Made by a program: the position numbers and the translations under genes
Shown here: in pieces, positions 45,052 to 57,909 of the stretch
Layout: every line of letters starts with the position of its first letter
Position numbering within the stretch: the first letter of the stretch is position 1
The notes under the pieces: generated by a model
Database searches by the model: none
Told to the model about the DNA's origin: nothing
Seen by the model: the letters and a program-made list of their open reading frames with translations, nothing else
Origin: Deinococcus hopiensis KR-140
GTDB lineage: Bacteria; Deinococcota; Deinococci; Deinococcales; Deinococcaceae
Direction of reading: 5' to 3'
Assembly (NCBI GenBank): GCA_943327755.2
Contig: CALPYF020000004.1
Span: forward strand, 1 to 64,000
Length of the DNA stretch: 64,000 nt

Positions 45052-46374
45052 ATGCCACGCGTTCCGGAGCGGGCCGTGACCCGCCCCCCCCGCCCGCCCG
45101 CCGGTATCTTCGTGGTGAACCTGCTCCCCGTCGCGGTGGGCGTGATCGCCATCCTGCTGAGCCTCAGCTTCTTCAGTCAGGTCGCCCCCAGCCTGCTGGC
45201 GATCACGCTCGCCATCATCGTCGCCACGGCCCTGAACCCGGTCGCGCGGCGACTGGAACGCTGGATGCCGCGCGCCGCCGCCGGCACCCTGACCGTCCTG
45301 CTGGTCGTCGCGGTGATCGGCGTGGCCCTGTTTCTGGCCGTGCCGCCCATCGCCGCGCAGCTGGGCAGCATCGGCACGAGCACCTTCGACCTCAGCCGCG
45401 TCGAGCCGAAACTGAACGCCTGGCTGCGCGCCCACCCACAGCTGGACGCCATGCTCCCCGCCGACATCTTCGACCGCGCCCAGTCGCAGCTGAGCAAACT
45501 GGGCAGCCGCGCGGCCGAGATGCTCCCCAGCGTCCTGAGCCTGATCCTGGGCGGCGTGTTCACCGGGCTGGTCACCCTGGTCATGGTCGTGTACGTGCTC
45601 GGCAACCCCGTGCCGCTCGTGAACGGCGTGCTGGGCGCCGTGCCCCCCAGGCACCGGCTGGCCGCCACGTACGCCCTGGCCCAGATCCTCAAGCAGACCG
45701 GCGCGTGGGGCCGCGCCACCCTCCTCGTGATGCTCGTCACGGGCAGCTGCACCGCGCTGGGCTTCTACCTGCTGGGCGTGCAGAACTGGCTGGTCTTTGG
45801 CCTGCTCGCCGCACTGGGTGAACTGGTCCCCACCATCGGCCCCATCGTGGCGACCATCCCACCCGTGCTGTTCACCCTGGCCGACGACCCCCAGAAGGCC
45901 GTGTGGGTTGCCGTGTTCGTGCTGGTGTTCCAGCAGGTCAGCGGCTTCGCGCTGAGCCCCCTGCTGGTCGGGGGCGCGGGGAACCTGCATCCCCTGAGCG
46001 TCATCGTGGGCGTCGTGCTGTTCGGCGGCGTCTTCGGGCTGGTCGGCGCGTTCCTGACCGTCCCGTTCCTGATCGTCATCAAGGCCATCTACCAGCACTT
46101 CTACCTGCGTGAAGCCCCGGACATCCCCGACGCGGTCGCCATGGCCCTGATCAGCGGCGTCGTCGAGGACCAGCTCGAACGCGAGGAAGAAGCGAGAGAG
46201 GCCGTGCGCAAGGCCCGCGCCGAGGTGCAGGAAGCCGAACTCGAACGCCAGCTCGAGGACGGCGAACTGGACCTGGAAGCCGCGCTGACCGCCGACGTCA
46301 CCCCCCCCGAAACCGGGCCGGAAGCGCGTCCAGACGGCGACCCGGAAGGCCCCGCAGGTGGACGGCGCCTGTAA
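45052..46374 (+). CDS. AI-2E family transporter (PerM/YhhT type)
   Basis: Membrane protein of 440 aa with about eight helices, of the family that includes TqsA (AI-2 export) and some Na+/H+ antiporters. Typical segments are LITLAIIVATALNPVARRLER-like near residue 50, FGLLAALGELVPTIGPIVATIPPVL and LLVGGAGNLHPLSVIVGVVLFGGVFGLVGAFLTVPFLIVIKAIYQHFY. A long charged coiled-coil tail (about 370-430) follows. The transported solute is unknown. It lies upstream of typA but is separated by a promoter and a terminator. Confidence 0.9.
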   Translation: MPRVPERAVTRPPRPPAGIFVVNLLPVAVGVIAILLSLSFFSQVAPSLLAITLAIIVATALNPVARRLERWMPRAAAGTLTVLLVVAVIGVALFLAVPPIAAQLGSIGTSTFDLSRVEPKLNAWLRAHPQLDAMLPADIFDRAQSQLSKLGSRAAEMLPSVLSLILGGVFTGLVTLVMVVYVLGNPVPLVNGVLGAVPPRHRLAATYALAQILKQTGAWGRATLLVMLVTGSCTALGFYLLGVQNWLVFGLLAALGELVPTIGPIVATIPPVLFTLADDPQKAVWVAVFVLVFQQVSGFALSPLLVGGAGNLHPLSVIVGVVLFGGVFGLVGAFLTVPFLIVIKAIYQHFYLREAPDIPDAVAMALISGVVEDQLEREEEAREAVRKARAEVQEAELERQLEDGELDLEAALTADVTPPETGPEARPDGDPEGPAGGRRL

Positions 46375-46389
46375 GGGTCCCGCATCTGC

Positions 46390-46395
46390 TAGAAT
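46390..46395 (+). promoter_or_regulatory. -10 box TAGAAT upstream of typA
   Basis: Strong TAGAAT just after the preceding gene, with no clear -35. The RNA would run through the hairpin at 46410-46439 before reaching typA. Confidence 0.55.
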
Positions 46396-46409
46396 CTACG
46401 TTTGGGTGT

Positions 46410-46439
46410 CCCGCCCACGCGATGTGCGGCGGGCTTTTT
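46410..46439 (+). terminator. Terminator or attenuator in front of typA
   Basis: CCCGCC/GGCGGG stem with an extra CAC/GTG pairing inside, then C and TTTTT. It lies 36 bp after the AI-2E-type gene and 82 bp before typA, but downstream of the TAGAAT box, so it may attenuate typA. Confidence 0.7.
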
Positions 46440-46521
46440 CATGCCTACGAGAGCAGAAGGCCGCCGGCGCGCGCAAAGGCGCAGAGGGCCAACCGCTCCG
46501 ACAACAAGGGAGCTGAACCAC

Positions 46522-48303
<1,782 letters not shown>

Positions 48304-48321
48304 ACTCCGGAACGCGCCGCG

Positions 48322-48343
48322 CCCCCTCCCCGACCGGAGGGGG
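48322..48343 (+). terminator. Hairpin after typA
   Basis: Perfect 8-bp stem CCCCCTCC/GGAGGGGG with a 6-nt loop, then TGTTGCCTTT. Confidence 0.75.
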
Positions 48344-48434
48344 TGTTGCCTTTGGCCTTGGCCCGGCCCTCACCGCCCTCACGCCCTGCCCGCCCTACAC
48401 TCGGAGCATCCAGCGTGACCAGGAGGTGCCCTCC

Positions 48435-48938
48435 GTGAACTCCACCACCGTCCCCCGCTCCCGCCCGCTACCCCTGGCCGCCCTGACGCTCGCCACCCTG
48501 CTGAGCGCCTGCTCGCTGGGCCGCGACGACCGCTCGGCCGAGGCTACCCAGGCGACCGCCAACGCGACGCTCCGCGACGCCATGACCGCCAGCGCCCGCG
48601 CCGTGCAGGGCACTAGCCTGAAGGCCGACGCCCGCTGGTTCACCTGCCCGGGCGGGATCGGATCACGCTACAGCGGCGGCGGCGTCATGACCTCACCCCC
48701 GGGCGACCGGACAGACCAGCTGGCCGCCATCCGCGACGCCGTCCTGGCCGCCGGATTCCAGGACGCGACGCAGGTCGACGGGTACGTCACCGCCCAGCGG
48801 GACGACGTGAACGTCAGTATCCGCTTCCGCCTGCCCGACGGGCCGTGGACGTTCAGCGTCCTCACCCGCTGCCACACCTACGGCGGGAAGGACCGCGCGC
48901 GCGTGAAATCCAGCGACCGCCACGTCATCCTGCCCTGA
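48435..48938 (+). CDS. Unknown lipoprotein
   Basis: Predicted lipoprotein of 167 aa. The signal is basic then hydrophobic, with lipobox LLSAC and Cys26. The mature part has CPGG...GGGVMTSPPGDRTDQLAAIRDAVLAAGF and ends with two more Cys-containing strands, but no family I know. GTG 48435 is 8 nt after AGGAGG (48421-48426). A TACACT box at 48396-48401 gives a leader of about 27 nt. Confidence 0.75.
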   Translation: MNSTTVPRSRPLPLAALTLATLLSACSLGRDDRSAEATQATANATLRDAMTASARAVQGTSLKADARWFTCPGGIGSRYSGGGVMTSPPGDRTDQLAAIRDAVLAAGFQDATQVDGYVTAQRDDVNVSIRFRLPDGPWTFSVLTRCHTYGGKDRARVKSSDRHVILP

Positions 48939-48952
48939 CCGATGAGGGCGCC

Positions 48953-48984
48953 CGCGATCACTGCCCGTGAGGCCGGTGGTCGCG
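48953..48984. terminator. Hairpin between the lipoprotein and GH20 genes
   Basis: CGCGATCAC/GTGGTCGCG stem with one G-T pair and a 14-nt loop, between convergent genes. Confidence 0.5.
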
Positions 48985-49001
48985 CGCGCTACTGGTGAGC
49001 G

Positions 49002-51035
49002 TCAGTCACCCAGAACAGTCAGGCCCAGCAGGGCTGGGTTGGCGTTGCCGCCCGCGCTGACCAGCGTCACCGACCGGATCACCTGGTCGGGTTTCGGGTT
49101 CACCCATTCCAGGACGGGTACGGCGACGTTCAGGCCCTCGCCGGTCACGCCGCTCCAGCCGGGGGCGGGGATCATGCTGGTGGGCGCGGTGTCCGTCCAG
49201 GCGCGGATGTGCCGCCCGTACTCCAGCGGCTGCGTGACCCGGCTGCCGTCCGCGTACTCGATCTCGTACTGGCCGACCTTCTCGCGGTTGGTGGCGGCGG
49301 GCCAGCCGGTGGCGTGCAGGAACGCGATGGCGCGGGCCTTGCGGTTCAGGTCCACCGTGGCGCGCTCGGGCAGGGCCTTCACGCTGGCGCGGCTGCCGCG
49401 CAGCATCACGGCGCCCCGCACGTCGAACAGGTACGCGCCCAGCCGCTGCACGCCGGGCCGCAGGTTGCGCAGGTCGATGTCCCGGCCCTTGCCGATCCAG
49501 CCGCTGCCGTCCTCGTCCGCCAGGGCGCGCGTGACGACGGGGGAGAGGTCCACCGTCGCGCCCGCCTCGGCGCGGTAGGGAGTGGGCTGGTACAGGTCCC
49601 GGTAGCGGAGTTCCGCGTCCTTCACGGGCGGCGCGGCCGGATTCCAGAACGCACTGGCGGCCCGGACGAACGGCGTGCCCTGATCGGCGTTCCCGTCCCA
49701 GATGCTGGGGTTCCCGAAGTACCCGGTCCAGCGGGTCTGGATCATGCCCTGCGCGCCGAGACTCGCGGCGGCCTGCGCGTGCCCTTCGGCGTTGCCCGGG
49801 TCGGACCAGCTGGCCCCGAAGGTCGGGAAACCCAGCTTCTGGATGGTGCCCAGCAGGCCGAAACTGTTCCCCGGCGCGTAGTTCCAGTACGCCACCTGCA
49901 GGTCCTTCGGCAGCCGGGCGGGCAGCGTGCCGATCACGGCGTCCGCGAAAGCGGTGTCGTGCCAGATCATGCTGTCCACGCCCAGTCCCTTGAGGTAATC
50001 GTGGAGTTTCACCACGTCGTTCACGAACAGCGTCTCGAAGCCCAGGGCCTTGCCGTTCTCGCGGGCGGGGAAGCGGTCGCGGTTGCGGACCTCGTCGTGC
50101 CCCAGGTGAACGACCTTCGGCCCAAAGACCTCCACGGCCTCCTTCAGGATCGGGAGGATCACGCGGTCGTACGTGGCGGGGTTCAGGGTGTCGTACGCCC
50201 ACGGGTTCTGGCTGTCCGGGTCCTGCCGCAGGTCAAGGTTCTTCCCGCCGTAGAACATCCAGCCGGCGTGCGACAGCGTCTCGATCAGGGGGATGACCTC
50301 CAGGCCGTAGCTGCGGGCCAGATCGGCCACGCGCCGCGCCTCGGCCTTGCTGGCCCCGCCGGGGTGCGCGAAGCCCCCCGCCTTGGCCGTGTCCCACTGC
50401 ACGTAGTTGCTCATGACGAGCACCGCGTTGTACTTCAGGGCGGCCAGCATGGGAATCAGGGCGTCATTCACGCCCCTGCTGTACTGGTCGAGGTAGATCA
50501 TCGCCACGCGTTGGCGCAGGGCGGGCGCGTCCGTGATGCGGGCGTAGCGCAGCCCGGCGGGCGTCAGGAGCTGCCGCAGTGTCTGCGCGCCCAGGTACGC
50601 GCCGCGCGCGTCCGCGCCCACCACGTACGCTCCGCCGTCGTCCACCCACAGCGCGTAGGCTTCCGCGCCGCCCGGCGTCAGGCCCGCCGCTTTCGCGCGG
50701 GCGGCCAGATCGGCGTCGGCCAGCGTGCCGATCACGATGCCCTTTGCCCCGGCTGCGGCGTCGCCCAGAGTCAGGCCCAGCCGCGCCTTCCACTCGGCGC
50801 GCAGGTCACGCGCGGCCCACCCCAGCTCCGGCGCGGTTCCCACCACGCGCACGCCCAGCCCGCTCAGGGGCAGCGTGCCGTTCGGGAAGGTCGCCGCTTT
50901 CGGCTGCGGGACGAGCGCCGCGAAGGGCGTCTGCACGCGCGCCTCCGCCGCCGGGGTGAGGGTCACGGGCGTCGCCGCCGCGCCCAGACTCAGGCTGATC
51001 AACAGGGCCCCCAGGCCCATCATTCGCTGCTTCAT
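49002..51035 (-). CDS. Exported beta-N-acetylhexosaminidase (GH20)
   Basis: Glycoside hydrolase of family 20, 677 aa, releasing terminal GlcNAc (or GalNAc) from chitin, peptidoglycan or glycan fragments outside the cell. It has a signal peptide (MKQRMMGLGALLISLSLGAAA), a GH20b-type N-terminal domain (to about 165), and the TIM barrel with the catalytic Asp-Glu pair in HLGHDEVRNRDRF (about residue 313). An extra beta-rich C-terminal part follows. The start has a GGAGG sequence. It lies 70 bp downstream of a sugar-binding protein gene and near nanE, forming an amino-sugar group. Confidence 0.92.
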   Translation of the reverse strand: MKQRMMGLGALLISLSLGAAATPVTLTPAAEARVQTPFAALVPQPKAATFPNGTLPLSGLGVRVVGTAPELGWAARDLRAEWKARLGLTLGDAAAGAKGIVIGTLADADLAARAKAAGLTPGGAEAYALWVDDGGAYVVGADARGAYLGAQTLRQLLTPAGLRYARITDAPALRQRVAMIYLDQYSRGVNDALIPMLAALKYNAVLVMSNYVQWDTAKAGGFAHPGGASKAEARRVADLARSYGLEVIPLIETLSHAGWMFYGGKNLDLRQDPDSQNPWAYDTLNPATYDRVILPILKEAVEVFGPKVVHLGHDEVRNRDRFPARENGKALGFETLFVNDVVKLHDYLKGLGVDSMIWHDTAFADAVIGTLPARLPKDLQVAYWNYAPGNSFGLLGTIQKLGFPTFGASWSDPGNAEGHAQAAASLGAQGMIQTRWTGYFGNPSIWDGNADQGTPFVRAASAFWNPAAPPVKDAELRYRDLYQPTPYRAEAGATVDLSPVVTRALADEDGSGWIGKGRDIDLRNLRPGVQRLGAYLFDVRGAVMLRGSRASVKALPERATVDLNRKARAIAFLHATGWPAATNREKVGQYEIEYADGSRVTQPLEYGRHIRAWTDTAPTSMIPAPGWSGVTGEGLNVAVPVLEWVNPKPDQVIRSVTLVSAGGNANPALLGLTVLGD

Positions 51036-51054
51036 GTGTCCTCCGAAAGGGCAA

Positions 51055-51088
51055 GGAGGCGGGCGCCACCAGTCCGCGCGCCGCCTCC
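51055..51088 (-). terminator. Hairpin between the binding-protein and GH20 genes
   Basis: GGAGGCGGGCGC pairs with GCGCCGCCTCC (one bulge). It probably lowers GH20 expression relative to the binding protein. Confidence 0.5.
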
Positions 51089-51105
51089 CGCTCCCTGCAC
51101 CTCGA

Positions 51106-52344
<1,239 letters not shown>

Positions 52345-52483
52345 GCTTGAACTCCTGGGGTGCGGCGCGCCGGGCGGCGCTGGGTGGACTCCGGCGGGGG
52401 AACTTGAGAAGGATGTGCGCAGAATGTAGCGGTTTTCCGCCCGGCCCGTCTGAGAACCTGAGCGCGCCGCTCTCACCGGGCCG

Positions 52484-53170
52484 TCAGCTTGACCGGTCGC
52501 CCGACGCCCCGAGCGCCTGCGCGAACCAGCGCGTCACGTGATCCGGGCGGGTGATCGCGCTGCCCACCACCACCGCGTGCGCGCCGGTCGCCAGGGCCTG
52601 CGCGGCCAGTTCCGGCGTGTTCAGGCGACCCTCCGCGATGAACGGCAGCCCCGCCCCGGCCAGGGCGCGCATCAGCTCGACGTCCGGCCCTGCCTGCTGC
52701 GGGCTGTGGGGTGTGTACCCGCTCATGGTGGTGCCCACGATGTCCGTGCCCGCCGCGTACGCCGCCTGCGCCTCCGCCAACGTGCTCACGTCCGCCATGG
52801 CCAGCGCTCCGCAGGCGTGCGCCTCGGCGATCAGGTCCGCCACCGGGTACGGGCGGGGGAGGTCCGTCCCGTCGAACGCCACGATGTCCGCCCCCGCCTG
52901 GGCCACCGCACGCACCTCTGCCGGGGTGGCCGTGATGTACACCGGCGAGCCCGGCTGCGCCTGCTTCGTCAACCCGATCAGTGGCACGTCCGTCAGCGCC
53001 CGCACCGCCCGGATGTCCTCCGGACTGCGCAGCCGCAGCCCCCGGGCGCCGCCCAGCAGCGCCGCGCGGCTCATGGCCGAGATGATGCCCGTGTCCCGCA
53101 TGGGGCTGCCGTCGTCCGCCTGCACACTCACGATCAGGGCGCCCCGCAGGCGCGATAGCACGTCACTCAC
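52484..53170 (-). CDS. nanE: N-acetylmannosamine-6-phosphate 2-epimerase NanE
   Basis: Converts ManNAc-6-phosphate to GlcNAc-6-phosphate in sialic-acid and amino-sugar catabolism, 228 aa, cytoplasmic TIM barrel. Family motifs are LRLRSPEDIRAVRAL, VPLIGLTKQAQPGSPVYITAT with the probable catalytic Lys, ADIVAFDGTDLPRP, and FIAEGRLNTPE. The start GTG 53170 follows a TACACT box by 7 nt. The other nan genes are not in the window. Confidence 0.9.
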   Translation of the reverse strand: MSDVLSRLRGALIVSVQADDGSPMRDTGIISAMSRAALLGGARGLRLRSPEDIRAVRALTDVPLIGLTKQAQPGSPVYITATPAEVRAVAQAGADIVAFDGTDLPRPYPVADLIAEAHACGALAMADVSTLAEAQAAYAAGTDIVGTTMSGYTPHSPQQAGPDVELMRALAGAGLPFIAEGRLNTPELAAQALATGAHAVVVGSAITRPDHVTRWFAQALGASGDRSS

Positions 53171-53177
53171 GCCCGAC

Positions 53178-53183
53178 AGTGTA
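53178..53183 (-). promoter_or_regulatory. -10 box TACACT of nanE
   Basis: TACACT on the minus strand, 7 nt before GTG 53170. It fixes the start. Confidence 0.7.
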
Positions 53184-53299
53184 GGGCGCTGGACCTTCGT
53201 GCCCCGCACTGCTCCGTGGCCTACTCGCAAGACGGCGACGGCTGCGAAGCCGGGGACGCGGGCAGCTGCCAGACGATGGGTCCCCGACGTCAGCCCGGC

Positions 53300-54100
53300 T
53301 CAGCTCAGGACGCTGTTCAGTTCGTTGCGGAAATCCCGCGCGGCCCGCACGCTGGCCGTCACGTCCAGCGCCGCAGCGTACTGCACGCCCCGACTGGCGC
53401 TCGCCAGTGCGCCCGTGCCACCCGCATCGAACGCCGGAGCCAGATCGGTGGCGGCCGCACCCTGCGCGCCCAGCCCGGGCAGCAGCAGCAGCGCGCGCGG
53501 CATCAGGGCCCGGAACGCGGCCAGGTCCCCGGGATGCGTGGCGCCCACCACGGCGCCCACACTGGCGTACTCGCCGTCCTCCTGGGTGTTCAGGCGCGTG
53601 ATCTCACGCGCGATACGCTCACTGACCCCGCTGCCCTGCAGGTCGCCCTGCCCGGGATTGCTGGTCTTCACGAGCACGAACACTGCGCCGCCGTTCGCGC
53701 GGGCCGTGTCCACGAAGGGCGTGAGCGTCTCGAATCCCAGGAACGGATTCACCGTCAGGGCCGCGCCCGCGTGAGGGCCGGTCAGCCAGCCCTGCGCGTA
53801 GGCCTGCGCGGTACTGCCGATATCGCCCCGTTTGGCATCCAGCAGCACCGGCACCCCCAGCGTGCGGGCTGCGGCACACACCTCCTCCAGAATCCGCAGG
53901 CCATCCAGTCCCAGCGCCTCGTAGAACGCCAGCTGCGGTTTGACACACGCCGCGTAGGGCGCGGTCGCTTCCAAGACGTCCAGGGTGTGCTCGCGCAGGT
54001 GCGCGGCGTCCCGGTAGGCGTCCAGGCGGGGATCCAGGCCCACACACAGGCGGGTCTGGAGGGTGCGGGTACGGTCGGTCACGGCCTGCGCGAAGGTCAT
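53300..54100 (-). CDS. pyrF: Orotidine 5'-phosphate decarboxylase PyrF (type 2)
   Basis: Last step of UMP synthesis, 266 aa. The type-2 (mycobacterial-like) form is indicated by [10 protein letters not shown] near residue 18, the catalytic [12 protein letters not shown] (Lys90, Asp93), and [20 protein letters not shown] 54100 lies 8 nt after TACCCT. The region 54101-54390 upstream shows no gene that I can support. Confidence 0.95.
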   Translation of the reverse strand: MTFAQAVTDRTRTLQTRLCVGLDPRLDAYRDAAHLREHTLDVLEATAPYAACVKPQLAFYEALGLDGLRILEEVCAAARTLGVPVLLDAKRGDIGSTAQAYAQGWLTGPHAGAALTVNPFLGFETLTPFVDTARANGGAVFVLVKTSNPGQGDLQGSGVSERIAREITRLNTQEDGEYASVGAVVGATHPGDLAAFRALMPRALLLLPGLGAQGAAATDLAPAFDAGGTGALASASRGVQYAAALDVTASVRAARDFRNELNSVLS

Positions 54101-54108
54101 CGCGCCCG

Positions 54109-54114
54109 AGGGTA
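54109..54114 (-). promoter_or_regulatory. -10 box TACCCT of pyrF
   Basis: TACCCT on the minus strand, 8 nt before ATG 54100. Confidence 0.7.
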
Positions 54115-54393
54115 ACACGACCCCCACGCGCCCCGCCGCCCCCTGTCCGGCAGCTCCCATGGGCTGCCAACCCGACGGTTCCCGCGTGAAGGCCGCAGTC
54201 AGTGCCCCTCGGGACCACAGCAGCACTTGGGCCAGAACAGGCTCCTTCGTGCTCAAGGCTGATGACCCAGCGCGCTTACCCTGCCGAGTCTGTGGGGATG
54301 TTCGTCCGGAGCTTTGCCCGTGTCCGTTGCTCCTGTCGGCATCGGCCTCAGCACATGCCGTTCCAGTACCTGAGCCAGTCCGATAAAAGCAAG
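54115..54393. other. Noncoding gap between pyrF and tRNA-Lys
   Basis: I see no supported gene, repeat or tRNA here. The short open frames lack ribosome sites and family patterns. The tRNA-Lys terminator begins at 54394. Confidence 0.5.
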
Positions 54394-54418
54394 AACCCCC
54401 GTCTGGGACGGGGGTTTT
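54394..54418 (-). terminator. Terminator of tRNA-Lys
   Basis: Stem AACCCCCGTC/GACGGGGGTT with a 3-nt loop, just beyond the tRNA 3' end. On the minus strand it is followed by a T-rich stretch (CTTGCTTTT). Confidence 0.85.
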
Positions 54419-54420
54419 CC

Positions 54421-54496
<76 letters not shown>

Positions 54497-54547
54497 AGGT
54501 GGTCTTGTCTCGCTGCGTGCCGTGTGGGCGCGTTCTCAGCGGGAGTG

Positions 54548-54576
54548 AGTATATGGGGCGCGTGCGGATGTGTCAA
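54548..54576 (-). promoter_or_regulatory. Strong sigma-70 promoter of tRNA-Lys
   Basis: Minus strand: TTGACA (54571-54576), a 17-bp spacer and TATACT (54548-54553), about 50 bp before the tRNA. Confidence 0.9.
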
Positions 54577-54623
54577 CACCCGCCCCGGCGGATGCGCGGA
54601 AGCGGGTGCGGGCGGGTGGGGCT

Positions 54624-55964
<1,341 letters not shown>

Positions 55965-55970
55965 GCTGTC

Positions 55971-55976
55971 ACGCTA
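55971..55976 (-). promoter_or_regulatory. -10 box TAGCGT of ffh
   Basis: TAGCGT on the minus strand, separated by 6 nt from ATG 55964. Confidence 0.7.
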
Positions 55977-56019
55977 CCACGCAGCCCCATCCGCGTCTGT
56001 GCCGTGCATCCTGCCCTGC

Positions 56020-56025
56020 TACGCT
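56020..56025 (+). promoter_or_regulatory. -10 box TACGCT of the MazG-like gene
   Basis: TACGCT lies 7 nt before ATG 56033. Confidence 0.7.
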
Positions 56026-56032
56026 GCCCGGC

Positions 56033-56311
56033 ATGGGCAAACTCGTCCGTGACCGCATTCCGGACCTCTTCGGCGGAAAGCCCCGCCTGCTGAACGGGGA
56101 GGAGTACCGCGCCGCACTGCGCGCCAAGCTGGAGGAGGTCACGGAGTACCTGCAGTCCGGCGAGCCCAAGGAACTGGCGGACGTGCTGGAGGTCCTGCGC
56201 GCCCTGGCGGCCCTGCACAGCCTGAGCCCCGAGGACCTGGAGGCGCTGCGCCGCGCGAAGGCGGACGCGCGGGGCGGCTTCGCGGGCCGGGTGTGGTGGA
56301 CGCCAACCTAA
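56033..56311 (+). CDS. MazG-like (all-alpha NTP pyrophosphohydrolase) small protein
   Basis: Protein of 92 aa with the KLVRDRIPDLF start that marks a group of phosphoribosyl-ATP-pyrophosphohydrolase-like proteins. The helical pattern KLEEVTEYLQSGEPKELADVLEVLRALA has the Glu and Asp residues expected to bind metal (E-x2-E and E-x2-D type). It may hydrolyse unusual nucleotides, but no substrate is proven. Its stop codon overlaps the operator of the next gene. Confidence 0.85.
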   Translation: MGKLVRDRIPDLFGGKPRLLNGEEYRAALRAKLEEVTEYLQSGEPKELADVLEVLRALAALHSLSPEDLEALRRAKADARGGFAGRVWWTPT

Positions 56312-56322
56312 CGCCCGTTAGG
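56307..56322. promoter_or_regulatory. PaaR-like operator of the thiolase gene
   Basis: Perfect palindrome CCTAACGCCCGTTAGG. Its core fits CNAACGNNCGTTNG, the operator I recall for Thermus PaaR. It lies 10 bp upstream of the -10 box, in the -35 region, where a repressor would block polymerase. Confidence 0.7.
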
Positions 56323-56332
56323 CAGGGCGCGC

Positions 56333-56338
56333 TATGCT
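56333..56338 (+). promoter_or_regulatory. -10 box TATGCT of the thiolase gene
   Basis: TATGCT lies 6 nt before ATG 56345. Confidence 0.7.
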
Positions 56339-56344
56339 GCGCCC

Positions 56345-57523
56345 ATGCAAAGAGCAGTGATCGTCGCGGCCAGCCGCACGCCCACCGGGAAATTCCTCGG
56401 CAGCCTCGAGAGTGTCAGCGCCGTCGACCTGGGTGCCACCACCCTCCGCGAAACCCTGCGCCGCAGCGGCCTGGACGCTGGCCTGATCGAGGAAGTCATC
56501 ATGGGGCAGGTCGTGCAGGCGGGCAGCGGGCAGAACCCCGCCCGGCAGGCCGCCCTGAAAGCCGGACTGACCAACGAGGTCGGCGCGCTGACCATCAACA
56601 AGGTGTGCGGCAGCGGCCTGAAAGCCGTGATCCTCGCCGCGCAGAGCATCCGAGCCGGGGACCAGCACGCCGTCCTCGCCGGGGGCATGGAAAGCATGAG
56701 CAACGCCCCGCACCTTCTGCCCGGCGCGCGCAAGGGCTACCGCCTGGGCCACGCGCAGGTCCTCGACGCGAACACCCACGACGGCCTGTGGTGCTCCATC
56801 AACGACGAGGGCATGGGCCTGACCGGCGAACGCGTCGCCGAGAAGTACGCCATTGGCCGCGAGGAACAGGACGCCTACGCCACGCAGAGCCACCGCAAGG
56901 CCATCGCCGCGCAGCAGGAGGGTCACTTCATCGATGAAATCGTCCCCGTGACGGTCAAGGGTCGTAAGGGCGACACCATCGTGGACACCGATGAGGGACC
57001 CCGCGCCGACACCAGCGAGGAGACCCTGGGCCGCCTGAAACCCGCCTTCAAGAAAGACGGCAGCGTCACCGCCGGGAACGCCCCCGGCCTGAACGACGGC
57101 GCGGCCAGCCTGATGGTCGTCAGCGCCGACTTCGCCCAGGCGCACGGCCTGACCCCCCTGGCCGAGATCATCGACTACGCCACGGGCGGCCTCTCCCCTG
57201 AGTGGGTCATGATGACGCCTGTTCCCGCCACGCAGAAACTCCTGAGCAAGCTCGACTGGCAGGCGGGCGACGTGGACCTGTGGGAACTCAACGAGGCGTT
57301 CAGCGTCCAGAGCCTCGCCGTTGCCCGCGAACTCGGCCTGGACCCCAACCGCGTCAACGTGAACGGCGGTGCGGTCGCCCTCGGACACCCCATCGGAGCC
57401 AGCGGCGCGCGCATCCTCGTCACCCTCCTGCACGCCCTGAAGCAGCAGAACAAGGAAACGGGTATCGCCACGCTGTGCATGGGCGGCGGCAATGGCCTCG
57501 CCCTGGCCGTCAAGCGGGTGTAA
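56345..57523 (+). CDS. Acetyl-CoA acetyltransferase (thiolase)
   Basis: Thiolase of 392 aa that cleaves or forms 3-ketoacyl-CoA; the sequence fits the acetoacetyl-CoA thiolase branch. The catalytic residues are Cys88 ([12 protein letters not shown]), His348 ([16 protein letters not shown]) and Cys378 (LCMGGGNG). It has a leaderless -10 box and a PaaR-like operator, which suggests control by an acyl-CoA or phenylacetyl-CoA-type signal. A 3-hydroxyacyl-CoA dehydrogenase lies 0.8 kb downstream, with two small genes between them. Confidence 0.96.
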   Translation: MQRAVIVAASRTPTGKFLGSLESVSAVDLGATTLRETLRRSGLDAGLIEEVIMGQVVQAGSGQNPARQAALKAGLTNEVGALTINKVCGSGLKAVILAAQSIRAGDQHAVLAGGMESMSNAPHLLPGARKGYRLGHAQVLDANTHDGLWCSINDEGMGLTGERVAEKYAIGREEQDAYATQSHRKAIAAQQEGHFIDEIVPVTVKGRKGDTIVDTDEGPRADTSEETLGRLKPAFKKDGSVTAGNAPGLNDGAASLMVVSADFAQAHGLTPLAEIIDYATGGLSPEWVMMTPVPATQKLLSKLDWQAGDVDLWELNEAFSVQSLAVARELGLDPNRVNVNGGAVALGHPIGASGARILVTLLHALKQQNKETGIATLCMGGGNGLALAVKRV

Positions 57524-57587
57524 GGACACGTGAACGAAGCAAGAAAAGTGAGGGGCCGCCCCCGAACGTCCAGCCAGATTAAACGGG

Positions 57588-57593
57588 TAGGCT
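57588..57593 (+). promoter_or_regulatory. -10 box TAGGCT of the YciI-like gene
   Basis: TAGGCT lies 7 nt before ATG 57601. Confidence 0.65.
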
Positions 57594-57600
57594 GAGCACC

Positions 57601-57909
57601 ATGACGACCCTGTGGATCATCGAGAGCACCTACCTCAAACCCACCGACGAGATCGCCCAGGTCACGCCCGCCCACCGCGAATGGCTCGACCAGCACTACA
57701 AGAGCGGCGTGTTCCTCACCAGCGGCCGCAAGGTCGACAACACCGGCGGCGTGATCGTCGCGCAGGCCGACACCCTGCAGGAACTCGTGGACCTGTTCGA
57801 CCACGACCCCTTCGTCACCAGCGGCTGCTCGCGCTACAAGTACACCGCCTTCAACCCCGTCAAACGTGGCAAAGCCGTGCAGATCGAAGGCGTCCCACTC
57901 GTCGAGTGA
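57601..57909 (+). CDS. YciI-family protein
   Basis: Small protein of 102 aa with the ferredoxin-like YciI fold, seen in VTPAHREWLDQHYKSGVFLTSGRK (with the conserved His-Asp pattern), GGVIVAQADTLQELVDLFDHDPFV and FNPVKRG. The activity of most members is unknown; some act in dehalogenation or ring cleavage. It has its own leaderless promoter, and the next gene overlaps its stop codon by 4 nt. Confidence 0.88.
   Translation: MTTLWIIESTYLKPTDEIAQVTPAHREWLDQHYKSGVFLTSGRKVDNTGGVIVAQADTLQELVDLFDHDPFVTSGCSRYKYTAFNPVKRGKAVQIEGVPLVE

Noticed and set aside
44921..45055. Repeated CATGAACTGCAC at 44921 and 45040
   Set aside because: A 12-bp match near two start regions; too short to claim a repeat family.
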